A DNA stretch of 30,250 bases. It comes from a virus. Of this stretch, positions 6,901-14,643 are shown piece by piece (positions within the stretch are counted from its first letter, which is position 1; the number at the start of each line of letters is the position of its first letter). Under the pieces are notes generated by a model that was not told where the DNA came from, did no database searches, and saw only the letters and a list, made by a program, of their open reading frames with translations. The DNA is taken from IMG/VR virus record IMGVR_UViG_3300048597_000675, positions 1 through 30,250 of that record. One strand, written 5' to 3'. The translations under genes and the position numbers were made by a program.

Positions 6901-7354
6901 GGCCTGAACCTCTGCTAACCTGCGGTCGATGACTGCAATCGCTGGCTCTGCCGTGTCCTGTGCGGAGTTGCTTTGCATTTGGTATGGCACATGGCAGCAA
7001 CACGACCGGGACGGGTCGAGGTCAATGCCATTCACGCACCGGTCGCTTGCACTGTCGTCCAAAGGGAATAGCATTCCGTCCAGGATTGGCTGGGCGCCAG
7101 TCCTTTCGACAGACGGTCGAAGCATGGTCGGGAGGACCGAAGCCGGGATCGATCCGCGACAGCCCCCAGCGGCGGATCGATCTCGACTTTATATCAGGTA
7201 CATGACTGTCGATCTCCATGCCATGTCCAGTGTTGTCGTGGCCTGCTCGGCTTTGTCTTTGATTTGATCGCCAGTGTTCCGTTCAGTCGACATTCGACGA
7301 CATAATGACTGACATATCCGATGTCAGGGGTGATTGAATCGGGAAAGCCGGGTG
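6901..7354. other. Non-coding gap downstream of the DUF1059 gene
   Basis: 454 nt between DUF1059 and the end of the tape-measure gene. No frame here has a ribosome site plus plausible protein composition. It contains a perfect 11-bp stem-loop (7147-7182) and a 6-bp inverted repeat TGACAT/ATGTCA at 7310-7326 close to the tape-measure stop. Confidence 0.6.
7147..7182. repeat. Perfect 11-bp inverted repeat
   Basis: GATCGATCCGC pairs with GCGGATCGATC across a 14-nt loop containing CCCCC. It lies 247 nt downstream of DUF1059 and has no long T-tract. With the hairpin at 6518-6555 it means the DUF1059 gene is bracketed by two strong but unrelated stem-loops. Confidence 0.55.
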
Positions 7355-10159
7355 TCAGCTCCCATACCAGCCCGGCTTCCGCCCGAGGGACTGGATCTTC
7401 CGTGCTGATGCAAAGCGGACCAACCGCTCCGCCGTCGCATCGGGCGCAAAGAGATCGGCGAAACGCTCCGTGCCGATGACAAGATCGAAGCTCTTGCCGG
7501 GAAGAGAAGCACTGCCCGTCGGAGCGATTGCAGGAGTCAGCATCGGCCGTGGCATCATCATCGAGCGGTTGAAGCTTTCGACCAATCCACCGAGGGCAAA
7601 CTTCGGAACGCCATTCATTCGTGACGGTTTCATGCGAAGGCCATTGATCGCCCGCAGAAAGTCGACACCATACTGCTGTACGGCCGCAGCGCGCACGATG
7701 AACTCGCCATGCGACAGGAAGGCCGGAATGCTATCGGAGGTCGAGGTTCCAGGACCCGAAACATAGCCGCCACGCGCGAAACCGTCGCCATCACCGCCGC
7801 TGCCTTGTGCCCGGAGCCTCGCGGCCTCCGCAATGGCGTGGCGGATCGAAGCAAGTATGGCCGCGATCGCCCGCTCGATGCTGGCTGCGGCCCGGTTGAC
7901 AGCATCGGCCACGCCTGTGAATCCTGCCTCAGCGATTCCCCTGATGCCCTGCATGATCTGCTCGATCTGTGCAGATGCCTCGACAAAGGGTTGGACCAGT
8001 GCTGCGGCGACAGCTGCTGCACCTTCGATATCGCCCGCAATCTGTGTCGCCCGCGCAATCGCGGCCCGGATCGCCTCGGCACTTGCAACGACGGCCTGGG
8101 TGGCACCCGACCAGGCCTGCAGAACATGATCGGCAAGTCCCGTCAGAACTGCCGTCGCACCGCTGACGATCCCATCCCAAATCGGCTGGATCGTTGCCGC
8201 GACCGCACTGGCCGCCTCGGTGATGGCCGCCCAGGTCAGTGAGGCCGCCGCGAATATTCCATTCCGCGCCAGGGTGACCGTCTCAGTGATGCCGGCCCAG
8301 ATGCCGGTCACGACCGTGATCAGCCCTGTTCGTGCGTCTGATAGAACAGTCGTGATGCCGATCCAGACATCGCGCCATGCCGTTGTCAGGCCCGTCCATG
8401 CGGTCTGTGACGCGGTCGTGAGGCCGGTCCAGACATCCGAGACAACGGTGACAATACCACCAAGCGCTGTCTCGGCGATGACGGTGAGTCCATCCCATAT
8501 ACTTGAGAAGATCGTCGTCAACCCGCTGAGCGCTGCCGAAGCTCCCGCTACGATCTGGTCCCAGAATCCATAGATCAGGGCGCCCAGCGCAATCACCCCA
8601 ACTGCAATCAGCCCCTGCGGCGAGAAGAAGGCCGCCAGCATCGGCAGCATGCGGAGAACAAGACTGATGCCGCTGGCAATCACCGGGAACAGCCGCACAA
8701 TCACCGCTCCTGCAGGCCCGATCAGCCGCAGGGCATTGACGAAGAGCATGAAGGACTGGGCACCCACCTTGACCACGGCGAAGAGCAGCCGGAAGATTCC
8801 CAGAAGCTTCAGGATCGTGGCTCCAACGAGGAGCTGATCCCCCGTCAGCTCCGTCCCGAAGAGCGTATTGAACGCACTGGCCACCAGCCCTGCCTGCTCC
8901 CGGATCACCTTGAAGGCCGGGATCAGCACGTTGACGAAGGTATCCCGGACCGCCAGTGCCGCATCCCGAAGATCGAGCAGCCACGTGTTGGAAACGGACT
9001 CATCCGGCGCCTGCGACAGGATGCTGACGAGATCGACGATGATCGATGACAGGCTCGACGCCAGTTGCTGCAGGACGCCACTGATTCTGTCAGAATTTGT
9101 TGCAAGTGCGTTCAGGATCGCATCCGTGGCCTGGATGATCGCAGGTGCCACCAGGGTTGCAAACTCGTTGGCATATTGCTCGAAGAGGAAGCCGACGAAG
9201 GCCAGTTCATCGGCAGCTCGTCCTGCAATCGAAGTCGCCTCAGTGGTCGCCGTCAGCCCCAGGGCCTCGATCTGCTGCCGGTACTTCTCGATGCCTTTGG
9301 CACCCAGGTTCAGGAACGGGATCAGCTTCGGGCCGATCCGCTTGCCGAAGAGCTCGACCGACAATTGGGTCTTCTGGGCCCCATCCTCCATGCTGGCAAA
9401 CTGGGTGGCGACCGCCCGGAAAGCATCAACCGGCAGGATCTCCTGGCCGGGCTTCAAGCCGACGTTCTTCAGGATCCGCGACAGCGTCCTCGCACTTTCC
9501 GAGAGCTTCGCGGTCTCGCCTGCTCCCTGGCGGACCACCTGGCCATAGGTGCTGAAGCCCGAGATCACCTTGACGGTGCTGCTGGAGGCCTCCTCCATCG
9601 ACCCCGAGAACCGGACATTGCCGGCCGTGGCTTTGGCAGTCGTGCCCTGAAGTTCCTTCAGCGCCTCCCCGATGCTGATAAACCCCCGGCTGAGCGTGCC
9701 ACTGTCGATGCCGGAGGCCGTAGCGGCCGCCTGGAAGGTCTGGAGCTGGGTGACCGTCACCCCGAGGCTCGAGGCCAGGTCCCCCAGCTCATCGACCCGG
9801 TTCAGGCTGTTCCGGATGAAAGCACCTGCCGCAAAGGCAGCACCCGTCACGGCAACCGCAAACACCGTGACGCGGGCCGAGGTCGACGCAAAGGCGCTGC
9901 CAACATCAGCCAGTCCCTGGCTCAGCCCGGCAAAACTCGTCGTCACCCGGACCCCGGCCGTCCGGAGATCGGCAAAGGATGTCCGAAGACGCCCGAACTG
10001 GGTGGCAAATCCAGTTCCCAGGCTCACCCGGCTGAAGGCCTGTTCCAGCTTCCGGGCCGAGCGCTCGCCTTCCTCCCCCAGGCTTCGGAGCTGGCGCAGG
10101 ATCTCTTCGCCACCTTCCAGCCGGATCGACTGGTTGATGACATTGCGACCGCTGGCCAT
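7355..10159 (-). CDS. Tail tape measure protein
   Basis: A 934-residue, helix-rich, Ala-rich protein, the longest gene in the window, placed after the tail tube and chaperone genes as expected for the tape measure that sets tail length and is the scaffold for tube assembly. The N-terminus has a coiled-coil region (GGEEILRQLRSLGEEGERSARKL), residues about 80-330 carry the family core (FIRNSLNRVDELGDLASSLGVT, LFGKRIGPKLIPFL), and hydrophobic helices lie around 455-520. Residues 555-653 consist of nine tandem 11-residue repeats of the type W-x-G-[LI]-T-x6. Near the C-terminus is the phage motif FARGGYVSGPGTSTSDSIPA with FLSHGEFI. Its start overlaps the DUF6441 stop by 1 nt (TGATG) and has a GGGGGA site. 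Confidence 0.95.
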   Translation of the reverse strand: MASGRNVINQSIRLEGGEEILRQLRSLGEEGERSARKLEQAFSRVSLGTGFATQFGRLRTSFADLRTAGVRVTTSFAGLSQGLADVGSAFASTSARVTVFAVAVTGAAFAAGAFIRNSLNRVDELGDLASSLGVTVTQLQTFQAAATASGIDSGTLSRGFISIGEALKELQGTTAKATAGNVRFSGSMEEASSSTVKVISGFSTYGQVVRQGAGETAKLSESARTLSRILKNVGLKPGQEILPVDAFRAVATQFASMEDGAQKTQLSVELFGKRIGPKLIPFLNLGAKGIEKYRQQIEALGLTATTEATSIAGRAADELAFVGFLFEQYANEFATLVAPAIIQATDAILNALATNSDRISGVLQQLASSLSSIIVDLVSILSQAPDESVSNTWLLDLRDAALAVRDTFVNVLIPAFKVIREQAGLVASAFNTLFGTELTGDQLLVGATILKLLGIFRLLFAVVKVGAQSFMLFVNALRLIGPAGAVIVRLFPVIASGISLVLRMLPMLAAFFSPQGLIAVGVIALGALIYGFWDQIVAGASAALSGLTTIFSSIWDGLTVIAETALGGIVTVVSDVWTGLTTASQTAWTGLTTAWRDVWIGITTVLSDARTGLITVVTGIWAGITETVTLARNGIFAAASLTWAAITEAASAVAATIQPIWDGIVSGATAVLTGLADHVLQAWSGATQAVVASAEAIRAAIARATQIAGDIEGAAAVAAALVQPFVEASAQIEQIMQGIRGIAEAGFTGVADAVNRAAASIERAIAAILASIRHAIAEAARLRAQGSGGDGDGFARGGYVSGPGTSTSDSIPAFLSHGEFIVRAAAVQQYGVDFLRAINGLRMKPSRMNGVPKFALGGLVESFNRSMMMPRPMLTPAIAPTGSASLPGKSFDLVIGTERFADLFAPDATAERLVRFASARKIQSLGRKPGWYGS
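8201..8497 (-). repeat. Nine tandem 11-codon repeats in the tape measure gene
   Basis: The encoded units begin W-D-G-L-T, L-G-G-I-V, W-T-G-L-T, W-T-G-L-T, W-I-G-I-T, R-T-G-L-I, W-A-G-I-T, R-N-G-I-F and W-A-A-I-T, each exactly 11 residues (33 nt). This hendecad pattern is compatible with a regular helical rod in which repeat number would change tail length. Confidence 0.8.
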
Positions 10160-10797
10160 CAGGTCCCCCGGAAGTTCTGGGCATAGAGTTCAGGAAGCCG
10201 GTCCCGCGCCCGGCGGATGGCCTTAGTGATGTTCAGCCGCTTGCGGATCGAGACGCTGTCGATCCCGACGAACAAGGGCACGGACGTCGTCCGCACACCG
10301 CCCCGGGCCGCAGCCCGGAGTGCTGACAAGGTCACCTTCGCGCGCTTGCCGGTCTTGGTCGCCCCCGTCTTCGCCACCAGCAGCGGTCGCTTGCCGGGTC
10401 GCTTCACATATTGCAGAGGGCCGATCTCCTTCTGATACCGCTCCGGCGTCATGCGATACCGTCCCGACCGCTTCGGCGTCGCGGGCAGCGGCGCCCACAT
10501 GCGGGGTCGCCCCCGGATCGTGGCCCCCTCCTCGAAGACCCCGGCATAGGGGATCTTGTGGAAGATCTGGGCGGCCGCCTTCAAACTGGCTCCCTTCTTC
10601 GGGTAGACATTGAGACGCAACGCCTTGGCAAACTTGCTGCCGAGCCCTGCGCTCTGGATGTTGGCGCGGGCGTCGGTCTTGGCCAGTTCACCGGCTGCTG
10701 CGACGGCGGTCTGTGCCGCTTCTTCGATTGCCTGGGCAGGCGCCAGAAATGCGCGCTCGAAGATCCCCGGTTCGGAGCGGTAAACGATCCTGCGCAT
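10159..10797 (-). CDS. DUF6441 family phage protein
   Basis: A 212-residue basic protein. The central segment with AKALRLNVYPKKGASLKAAAQIFHKIPYAGVFEEGATIRGR and a Trp-Ala-Pro-Leu-Pro motif fits my recollection of DUF6441, proteins found in tail modules of alphaproteobacterial phages and of unknown exact role (possibly tail completion). The first 50 residues are helical with an Ala-rich stretch. The start at 10797 is chosen because AGAGGAG stands 8 nt upstream; a longer frame to 10845 has no ribosome site. The stop overlaps the tape-measure start by 1 nt. Its upstream neighbour is the inserted cyclase, so its natural partner is probably the chaperone gene ending at 12692. Confidence 0.75.
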   Translation of the reverse strand: MRRIVYRSEPGIFERAFLAPAQAIEEAAQTAVAAAGELAKTDARANIQSAGLGSKFAKALRLNVYPKKGASLKAAAQIFHKIPYAGVFEEGATIRGRPRMWAPLPATPKRSGRYRMTPERYQKEIGPLQYVKRPGKRPLLVAKTGATKTGKRAKVTLSALRAAARGGVRTTSVPLFVGIDSVSIRKRLNITKAIRRARDRLPELYAQNFRGT

Positions 10798-10895
10798 CGT
10801 CGGGCTCCTCTGATCACGACATGTTGCGCCACTGCGTCGTGGCAAGACTCAGCAATCAGTGATGCTGCTGGGGAGTAAGCCAATTCCAAGTCGAG

Positions 10896-12254
10896 CTATT
10901 CCAGATCCGCAATCCGAGCGAAAAGCACTAGCTGCTCCTTGCGCCCGCCTAGAGGTTCCCGGCCAATCTCCTTCCAGTCCCTTCCCGGTCCGACAGGATC
11001 CAGAACTTGTCCAGAAACAAGCAAGGGCACACGATATACCTTTGTGGCTTGCTCAATCTTGGCTGCCACATTCACGGTATCACCAAGTACGGTGAACTCG
11101 ATCCTTCGCGCATCGCCGACGAGTCCCCAGTAGATTTCGCCGGCATGGATGCCGATTCCGATGCGGACCGGCGGATCGAAGTCGCGCTTGATGTTCCACT
11201 GATCGATGTAGCCAAGCAGGCGAATGGCGAACGAAATGGCACGCTGTCCTTCATCGCCCCTGATCTCCGGCACGCCGAACACCACCAGGGCACCATCGCC
11301 AATGAACTTGTCGACAACGCCGCCGTACTCGGCCGCCGCGCGCATCACCCGACGCCTGAAAGACGATATGAAAATGGAGAGCCGCTCCGGATCCATCTTC
11401 TCTGCCAGCGCGGTTGAAGCCCGGATGTCGGCAAAGAGGATCACCGCATTCTGGCGGCGACCCTGCCGCCATTGCTCGAGGCCGGCGCCTTCGACCAGCG
11501 GCGCGATTTCGGCCGGCAGGAAGCGCGAAAGATCCATGCGCCGCACCGTCTCGTCGACGGCGCGGAGGAGCAGGCGACGGGATCGCAGGATGACCAGCGT
11601 CGTGATCAGTCCAACGAGCAGAAGCATTACCGCCCGCATGATGTAAGGCGACAGCGAATGCAGTGAAGCGATGCTCGCAGCCTGGTTCGCCGGTGCTCCC
11701 GTCGAATCGAGGACCGGACGGAAACCGAGGTCAACGGCGACAACCGCAAGCGTGAGCAGCATGGCTGCCGTAGCCCAGAGCTGGACGGTCGGGCGGTACC
11801 GCAAGGCGCCGACTGCGAGAGCGAGCGGCGCGACCCAGATCACCGGAATAGTCGATATCCAGTTCCCGCCGAGCCCGATATTCGCAAGGCTCACATGCAG
11901 GCTGAGGCCAAGCACTGCGGCATCTGCCGTCACGAGCAGATAGGCCGTCCAGCGTCGAAAGAGGCCGCGTGACACAAGGACAAACGACATGACCCCCAAG
12001 GCGATATAGGCGCCGACGGTCGTTAGCCCGGTCGCAAAGTTCATGGGCCGATCGCCGTCCAGCAGATCAGCGCCGGATGAGACGAAGAGGCCCGAGATCA
12101 ACAGCGCGAGGCCCACGGCAATCCGCACCCAGCCGACCGTATACTCACCCTCAAGCTCCGACACCTGAAGCAACTGCTCCACGGAGGTTCGACTGGCACC
12201 CCCTTCGTCTCTGGTGTCCGCGGCGCTCACAGTTGGCTTCGGTTCCTCTGTCAA
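10896..12254 (-). CDS. Membrane-bound class III nucleotidyl cyclase
   Basis: A 452-residue protein with a soluble N-terminus, six predicted membrane helices (about residues 41-60, 74-95, 102-120, 132-151, 158-176, 203-223) and a cytosolic class III adenylyl/guanylyl cyclase domain (about 262-450). Metal-binding aspartates are Asp276 (LFADIRAS) and Asp320 (KFIGDG); Lys316 and Thr388 (EFTVLGDTVN) fit ATP rather than GTP as substrate. Asn395 is present, but the usual transition-state Arg four residues later is Lys399. It would make cAMP at the membrane. It is not a phage structural gene, yet shares the late-gene strand, lying between the tail chaperone pair and DUF6441. The TTG start is uncertain: no strong ribosome site is seen, and GTG codons at about residues 25 and 31 are alternatives. 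Confidence 0.9.
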   Translation of the reverse strand: MTEEPKPTVSAADTRDEGGASRTSVEQLLQVSELEGEYTVGWVRIAVGLALLISGLFVSSGADLLDGDRPMNFATGLTTVGAYIALGVMSFVLVSRGLFRRWTAYLLVTADAAVLGLSLHVSLANIGLGGNWISTIPVIWVAPLALAVGALRYRPTVQLWATAAMLLTLAVVAVDLGFRPVLDSTGAPANQAASIASLHSLSPYIMRAVMLLLVGLITTLVILRSRRLLLRAVDETVRRMDLSRFLPAEIAPLVEGAGLEQWRQGRRQNAVILFADIRASTALAEKMDPERLSIFISSFRRRVMRAAAEYGGVVDKFIGDGALVVFGVPEIRGDEGQRAISFAIRLLGYIDQWNIKRDFDPPVRIGIGIHAGEIYWGLVGDARRIEFTVLGDTVNVAAKIEQATKVYRVPLLVSGQVLDPVGPGRDWKEIGREPLGGRKEQLVLFARIADLE

Positions 12255-12691
12255 AGAGTGGACTTACCCTGCGGCCCTCGACCTGCTTGGGCGGGTCACA
12301 GTATGACACAGTCCCTGGTCGGTCGAGAAATGCAAGTGGGCGTGAATAGTTGCCGCGGCCACGGAGTGGATATCGCATGAAGTATTGTGTCTGAACCGAC
12401 ACCCAAGGCTTAGCTGAACTCCTTGGTGCTCCCAAGCAAGCGTTCTGCATCGCGATAGCCTCAATCGTGATGGGTATCGAACCCTTCCAATCAAGGAACC
12501 CAACGACTGACACGGCTCTGCCGAACAAGTCTGGAGCCAACGGCCATCATGCGACCGGAGAGACCTCTTATCGTCGTTCACGAGAATGTCTCACCCGTCA
12601 GTTCGCCCGATTCATATGGTTAAGCGGATCATGCCGGATGCTGCGCCTTCACCTGCTGCATCTCGGTGAGAGGCCTGTACCCTTGGTCAAT
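12255..12691. other. Non-coding gap upstream of the cyclase
   Basis: 437 nt without a supported gene. It must hold the cyclase 5' region and the right junction of the cyclase insertion. Around 12401-12437 the segments CCAAGG, CCTTGG and CCCAAG can pair in two mutually exclusive ways. A clear promoter was not recognised, and no direct repeat with the other side of the cyclase (10798-10895) was found by eye. Confidence 0.55.
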
Positions 12692-12874
12692 TCACCTTTT
12701 GCTGCCGAGCTCCCGAAGCAGCCGCTTGACCTCCTTTGGCTCCCCGCGCGCCGCAAGCGCCTGAAGTGCCAGACTGTCGGCCCTCTCCTTCGATACCCGC
12801 GCCTGCGCCACCTTCAGGAACCCTGCAATCTGCCGGGGCGTGTAGCTCCAGACATCTTGGGAACCGTGCCCCAT
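12692..12874 (-). CDS. GT-like extension ORF of tail assembly chaperone
   Basis: A 60-codon frame with good protein character: GSQDVWSYTPRQIAGFL, a basic helix AQARVSKERADSLALQAL, and a terminal helix EPKEVKRLLREL. Proteins of this kind (W-x-x-T-P-R-Q-I-x-x-F-L) follow tail-tube genes and precede the tape measure. The frame stays open upstream, without any ATG or GTG nearby, as AELAEAIEALIAMGHG, overlapping the end of the previous gene in the -1 register. It is therefore likely the second half of a frameshift product, or else a reinitiation product starting at 12874. A slippery heptamer at 12973-12979 would yield a 203-residue fusion. Role: chaperone coating the tape measure (inferred from lambda G/GT). 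Confidence 0.72.
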   Translation of the reverse strand: MGHGSQDVWSYTPRQIAGFLKVAQARVSKERADSLALQALAARGEPKEVKRLLRELGSKR

Positions 12875-12888
12875 GGCAATGAGGGCCT

Positions 12889-13302
12889 CTATGGCTTCGG
12901 CGAGCTCGGCTCCGGCATCCCGGAACCGCCGCCGCCTGCGGGCCTGAGCCCCAGCCGGGCTAGCTTGTCGACGAAAGGGCCAAGACCCTGCGGCATGGTG
13001 AGTGTCATGATGGCGGCGAGAAGCTCGGCCTGGTCATCCAGACCCAGACGACCCGCCGCCTTCTCCGCTTCCGCTTCACCCGCCTGACCGCAGCCGGCCG
13101 CGATCACGGCGGCAACAATGTCGCCACCCAGTGCCAGGAGCTGGTCAAGACCCACTTCCCGGCCTGAAATGAGTGCGCGGAGTTCCGGGAAGCGGAGCAG
13201 AAGCTGCGCCAGCCCCCTGACCGACACACCGGTGACCTCGATGGGCTGATTACGGATCGTGACGGCTTGGTTAAGGGGTGCAATATCAAGAAGTCCGACC
13301 AT
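12889..13302 (-). CDS. Tail assembly chaperone, G-like
   Basis: A 137-residue, mostly helical protein directly after the tail tube gene, the place of lambda gene G. It opens with a short beta segment (NQAVTIRNQPIEVTGVSVRGLAQLLLRFPELRALI), has a hydrophobic Ala-rich helix (GGDIVAAVIAAGCG), and ends in a Gly/Pro-rich tail (residues 122-137) that looks unfolded, as if the true end of the long form lay in another frame. It is expected to bind the tape measure during assembly. AGGGAG lies about 10 nt before the ATG at 13302. Confidence 0.78.
   Translation of the reverse strand: MVGLLDIAPLNQAVTIRNQPIEVTGVSVRGLAQLLLRFPELRALISGREVGLDQLLALGGDIVAAVIAAGCGQAGEAEAEKAAGRLGLDDQAELLAAIMTLTMPQGLGPFVDKLARLGLRPAGGGGSGMPEPSSPKP
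12973..12979 (-). other. Candidate -1 ribosomal frameshift heptamer
   Basis: Read on the minus strand the seven bases are C CCT TTC, the canonical X-XXY-YYZ form in the correct phase of the G-like frame. Slipping back one base enters the frame of the downstream ORF, which is open from here to its stop at 12692. The product would be 110 + 93 = 203 residues. The geometry is seen in the sequence; use in the cell is inferred from lambda G/GT. Confidence 0.5.
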
Positions 13303-13318
13303 GTCATGTCTCTCCCTG

Positions 13319-14092
13319 TCAGGCTGCGGCGATCACAGCGGCGGTTGCGGCCGACGTCGCCGTTGTGGAGCCCGCGGCATTTGTGGCAGTGACCGCGACA
13401 CTGAGGGCATCACCGACATCGCCTGCCACCGGCGTGTAGGTGGCACCCGTGGCGCCGGAGATGTTCACGCCTGCGTTCTTCCACTGGTAGGTGAAGACTG
13501 GGGTCCCGCTCCATTCACCCACTATGGCCACCAGCGGCTCGCCCTCCTGGGCGATGCCGGCAATCGACGGCAGGACGGTGTTGACGGGGACACTCTCGCC
13601 GAGGGCGGTGATGGTCCCGAAGGATCCCCCTGAGATCAGGACGTCACCCGTCAGCTCGATCGTCCCCCACTCGTCTGACAACAGCGAGATTGAGGACGAG
13701 GGCACGAACTCGACCGCGGGGAAGACCCATTCGTACTTGGGTCCCACTTCATTGGTCCCGGTGAACTTGAGCGACCCCTTGATCGCGTTGCTGTCGAAGA
13801 TTTCGGTGAGGCTCTGGCCCCCAACAATGGCATTGGTGCCGAGCACGGCCAGCGCAATGTTGTCACGGGTCCATTCATCCAGCACCAGGCGGACGGTTCC
13901 CGATTTCTGGATCACGATGGACTTGTCCTTGGTCCGGACCCCTTCGCGTGACGAGAAGTGATCCAGCTTCTCCAGTTCGGGGGTAAACTCGAACTCGGTG
14001 CAGTTTCCCATGTCGGCATAGGCGCCAGCACCATCCTTGCGGAAGGACACAATACCCTTGCCGACGGTGTAATTGTTGATCGAAGCAGTCAT
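13319..14092 (-). CDS. Major tail tube protein with C-terminal Ig-like domain
   Basis: A 257-residue protein. Residues 1-160 form the beta-sandwich tube subunit (YTVGKGIVSFRKDG, FTPELEKLDHFSSREGVRTKD, then PAVEFVPSSSISLLSDEWGTIELTGDVL). Residues about 165-250 are a separate Ig-like domain with YQWKNAGVNISGATG and a TYTPVAGDVG motif, as in lambda gpV and other siphovirus tubes; it would project from the tail surface and may bind surfaces weakly. Position before the G-like chaperone and after the tail terminator fits. GGAG lies 8 nt before the ATG. Confidence 0.92.
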   Translation of the reverse strand: MTASINNYTVGKGIVSFRKDGAGAYADMGNCTEFEFTPELEKLDHFSSREGVRTKDKSIVIQKSGTVRLVLDEWTRDNIALAVLGTNAIVGGQSLTEIFDSNAIKGSLKFTGTNEVGPKYEWVFPAVEFVPSSSISLLSDEWGTIELTGDVLISGGSFGTITALGESVPVNTVLPSIAGIAQEGEPLVAIVGEWSGTPVFTYQWKNAGVNISGATGATYTPVAGDVGDALSVAVTATNAAGSTTATSAATAAVIAAA

Positions 14093-14193
14093 ATGTGGGC
14101 TCCATCTGAGGGACTTGCCGTCTCACGACGGGGGTTCGCGCCTTGCCCAAGGGCCTGGAAGGCAGAAGGAACAGATGGCCGAAGATGTGCTGG

Positions 14194-14643
14194 TCAAAGT
14201 TCATCCGGCCGCAGAATGTAGGAGAAAGTGAAGGAGAGACCCATCTCGGCCTCCATGGTGCGGCCGCGGGCAAGCCCCGTGGCGCAGCCCTCGTAGCGGA
14301 TGTCACCATTGGGGCCGACAATCCCGGCCAGCTCGGAGTCCGTCAGCACCGTCTTGATGAAGGCAGCCCTGAAGCCGTTGATGGCGGTGCCGACAGCTTC
14401 GGGCTTCGCGCCGAGCATCAGGTAGATCTCCGGGGTCATGCCAATCCGCCGCGGGGCATTGGGACGCCTGGTCAGTCCTGCGGGATCCGCATCCTCGGCC
14501 GCCTCGTCGGCATCGAAAATGACGATGCACGGCCGCTGCCGGTCGCTGATCTCGTCCGTGTTGCGGAAAGCTGCAGCAATTCCGGGCAGGCCCTGGGCAA
14601 CGCCCAAAAGACGGCCAAGGATCTGCTCACGCTTGTCGGTCAT
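14194..14643 (-). CDS. Phage tail terminator-like protein
   Basis: A 149-residue protein between connector and tube genes, where lambda gpU-type tail terminators lie. N-terminal helix (REQILGRLLGVAQGLPGI), central strand (CIVIFDADEAAE), a segment MTPEIYLMLGAKPEAVGTAINGF, and a C-terminal membrane-free beta strand (SFTFSYIL) fit a gpU-like alpha/beta fold that caps the tube. Identification rests on size, order and pattern; sequence similarity to lambda U is not obvious. The start ATG overlaps the previous stop by 4 nt. Confidence 0.72.
   Translation of the reverse strand: MTDKREQILGRLLGVAQGLPGIAAAFRNTDEISDRQRPCIVIFDADEAAEDADPAGLTRRPNAPRRIGMTPEIYLMLGAKPEAVGTAINGFRAAFIKTVLTDSELAGIVGPNGDIRYEGCATGLARGRTMEAEMGLSFTFSYILRPDEL

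Noticed and set aside
6541-7125. 194-codon minus-strand frame across DUF1059
   Set aside because: Antisense to DUF1059, ending in the non-coding gap; Cys/Arg-rich composition is not protein-like.
6929-7267. 112-codon plus-strand frame downstream of DUF1059
   Set aside because: No ribosome site, no recognisable pattern, and it contains the perfect 11-bp stem-loop.
9065-10186. 373-codon plus-strand frame across the tape measure
   Set aside because: Antisense shadow of the tape-measure gene; no start signal or recognised motif.
10896-12254. Complete anti-phage cyclase system (Pycsar-like)
   Set aside because: Only a cyclase is present; no cyclic-nucleotide-binding effector gene was found on either side.
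12892-12935. GGC-GGC-GGC-GGT run as a frameshift site
   Set aside because: Slipping back one base does not restore codon-anticodon pairing there; the CCCTTTC heptamer at 12973-12979 fits much better.
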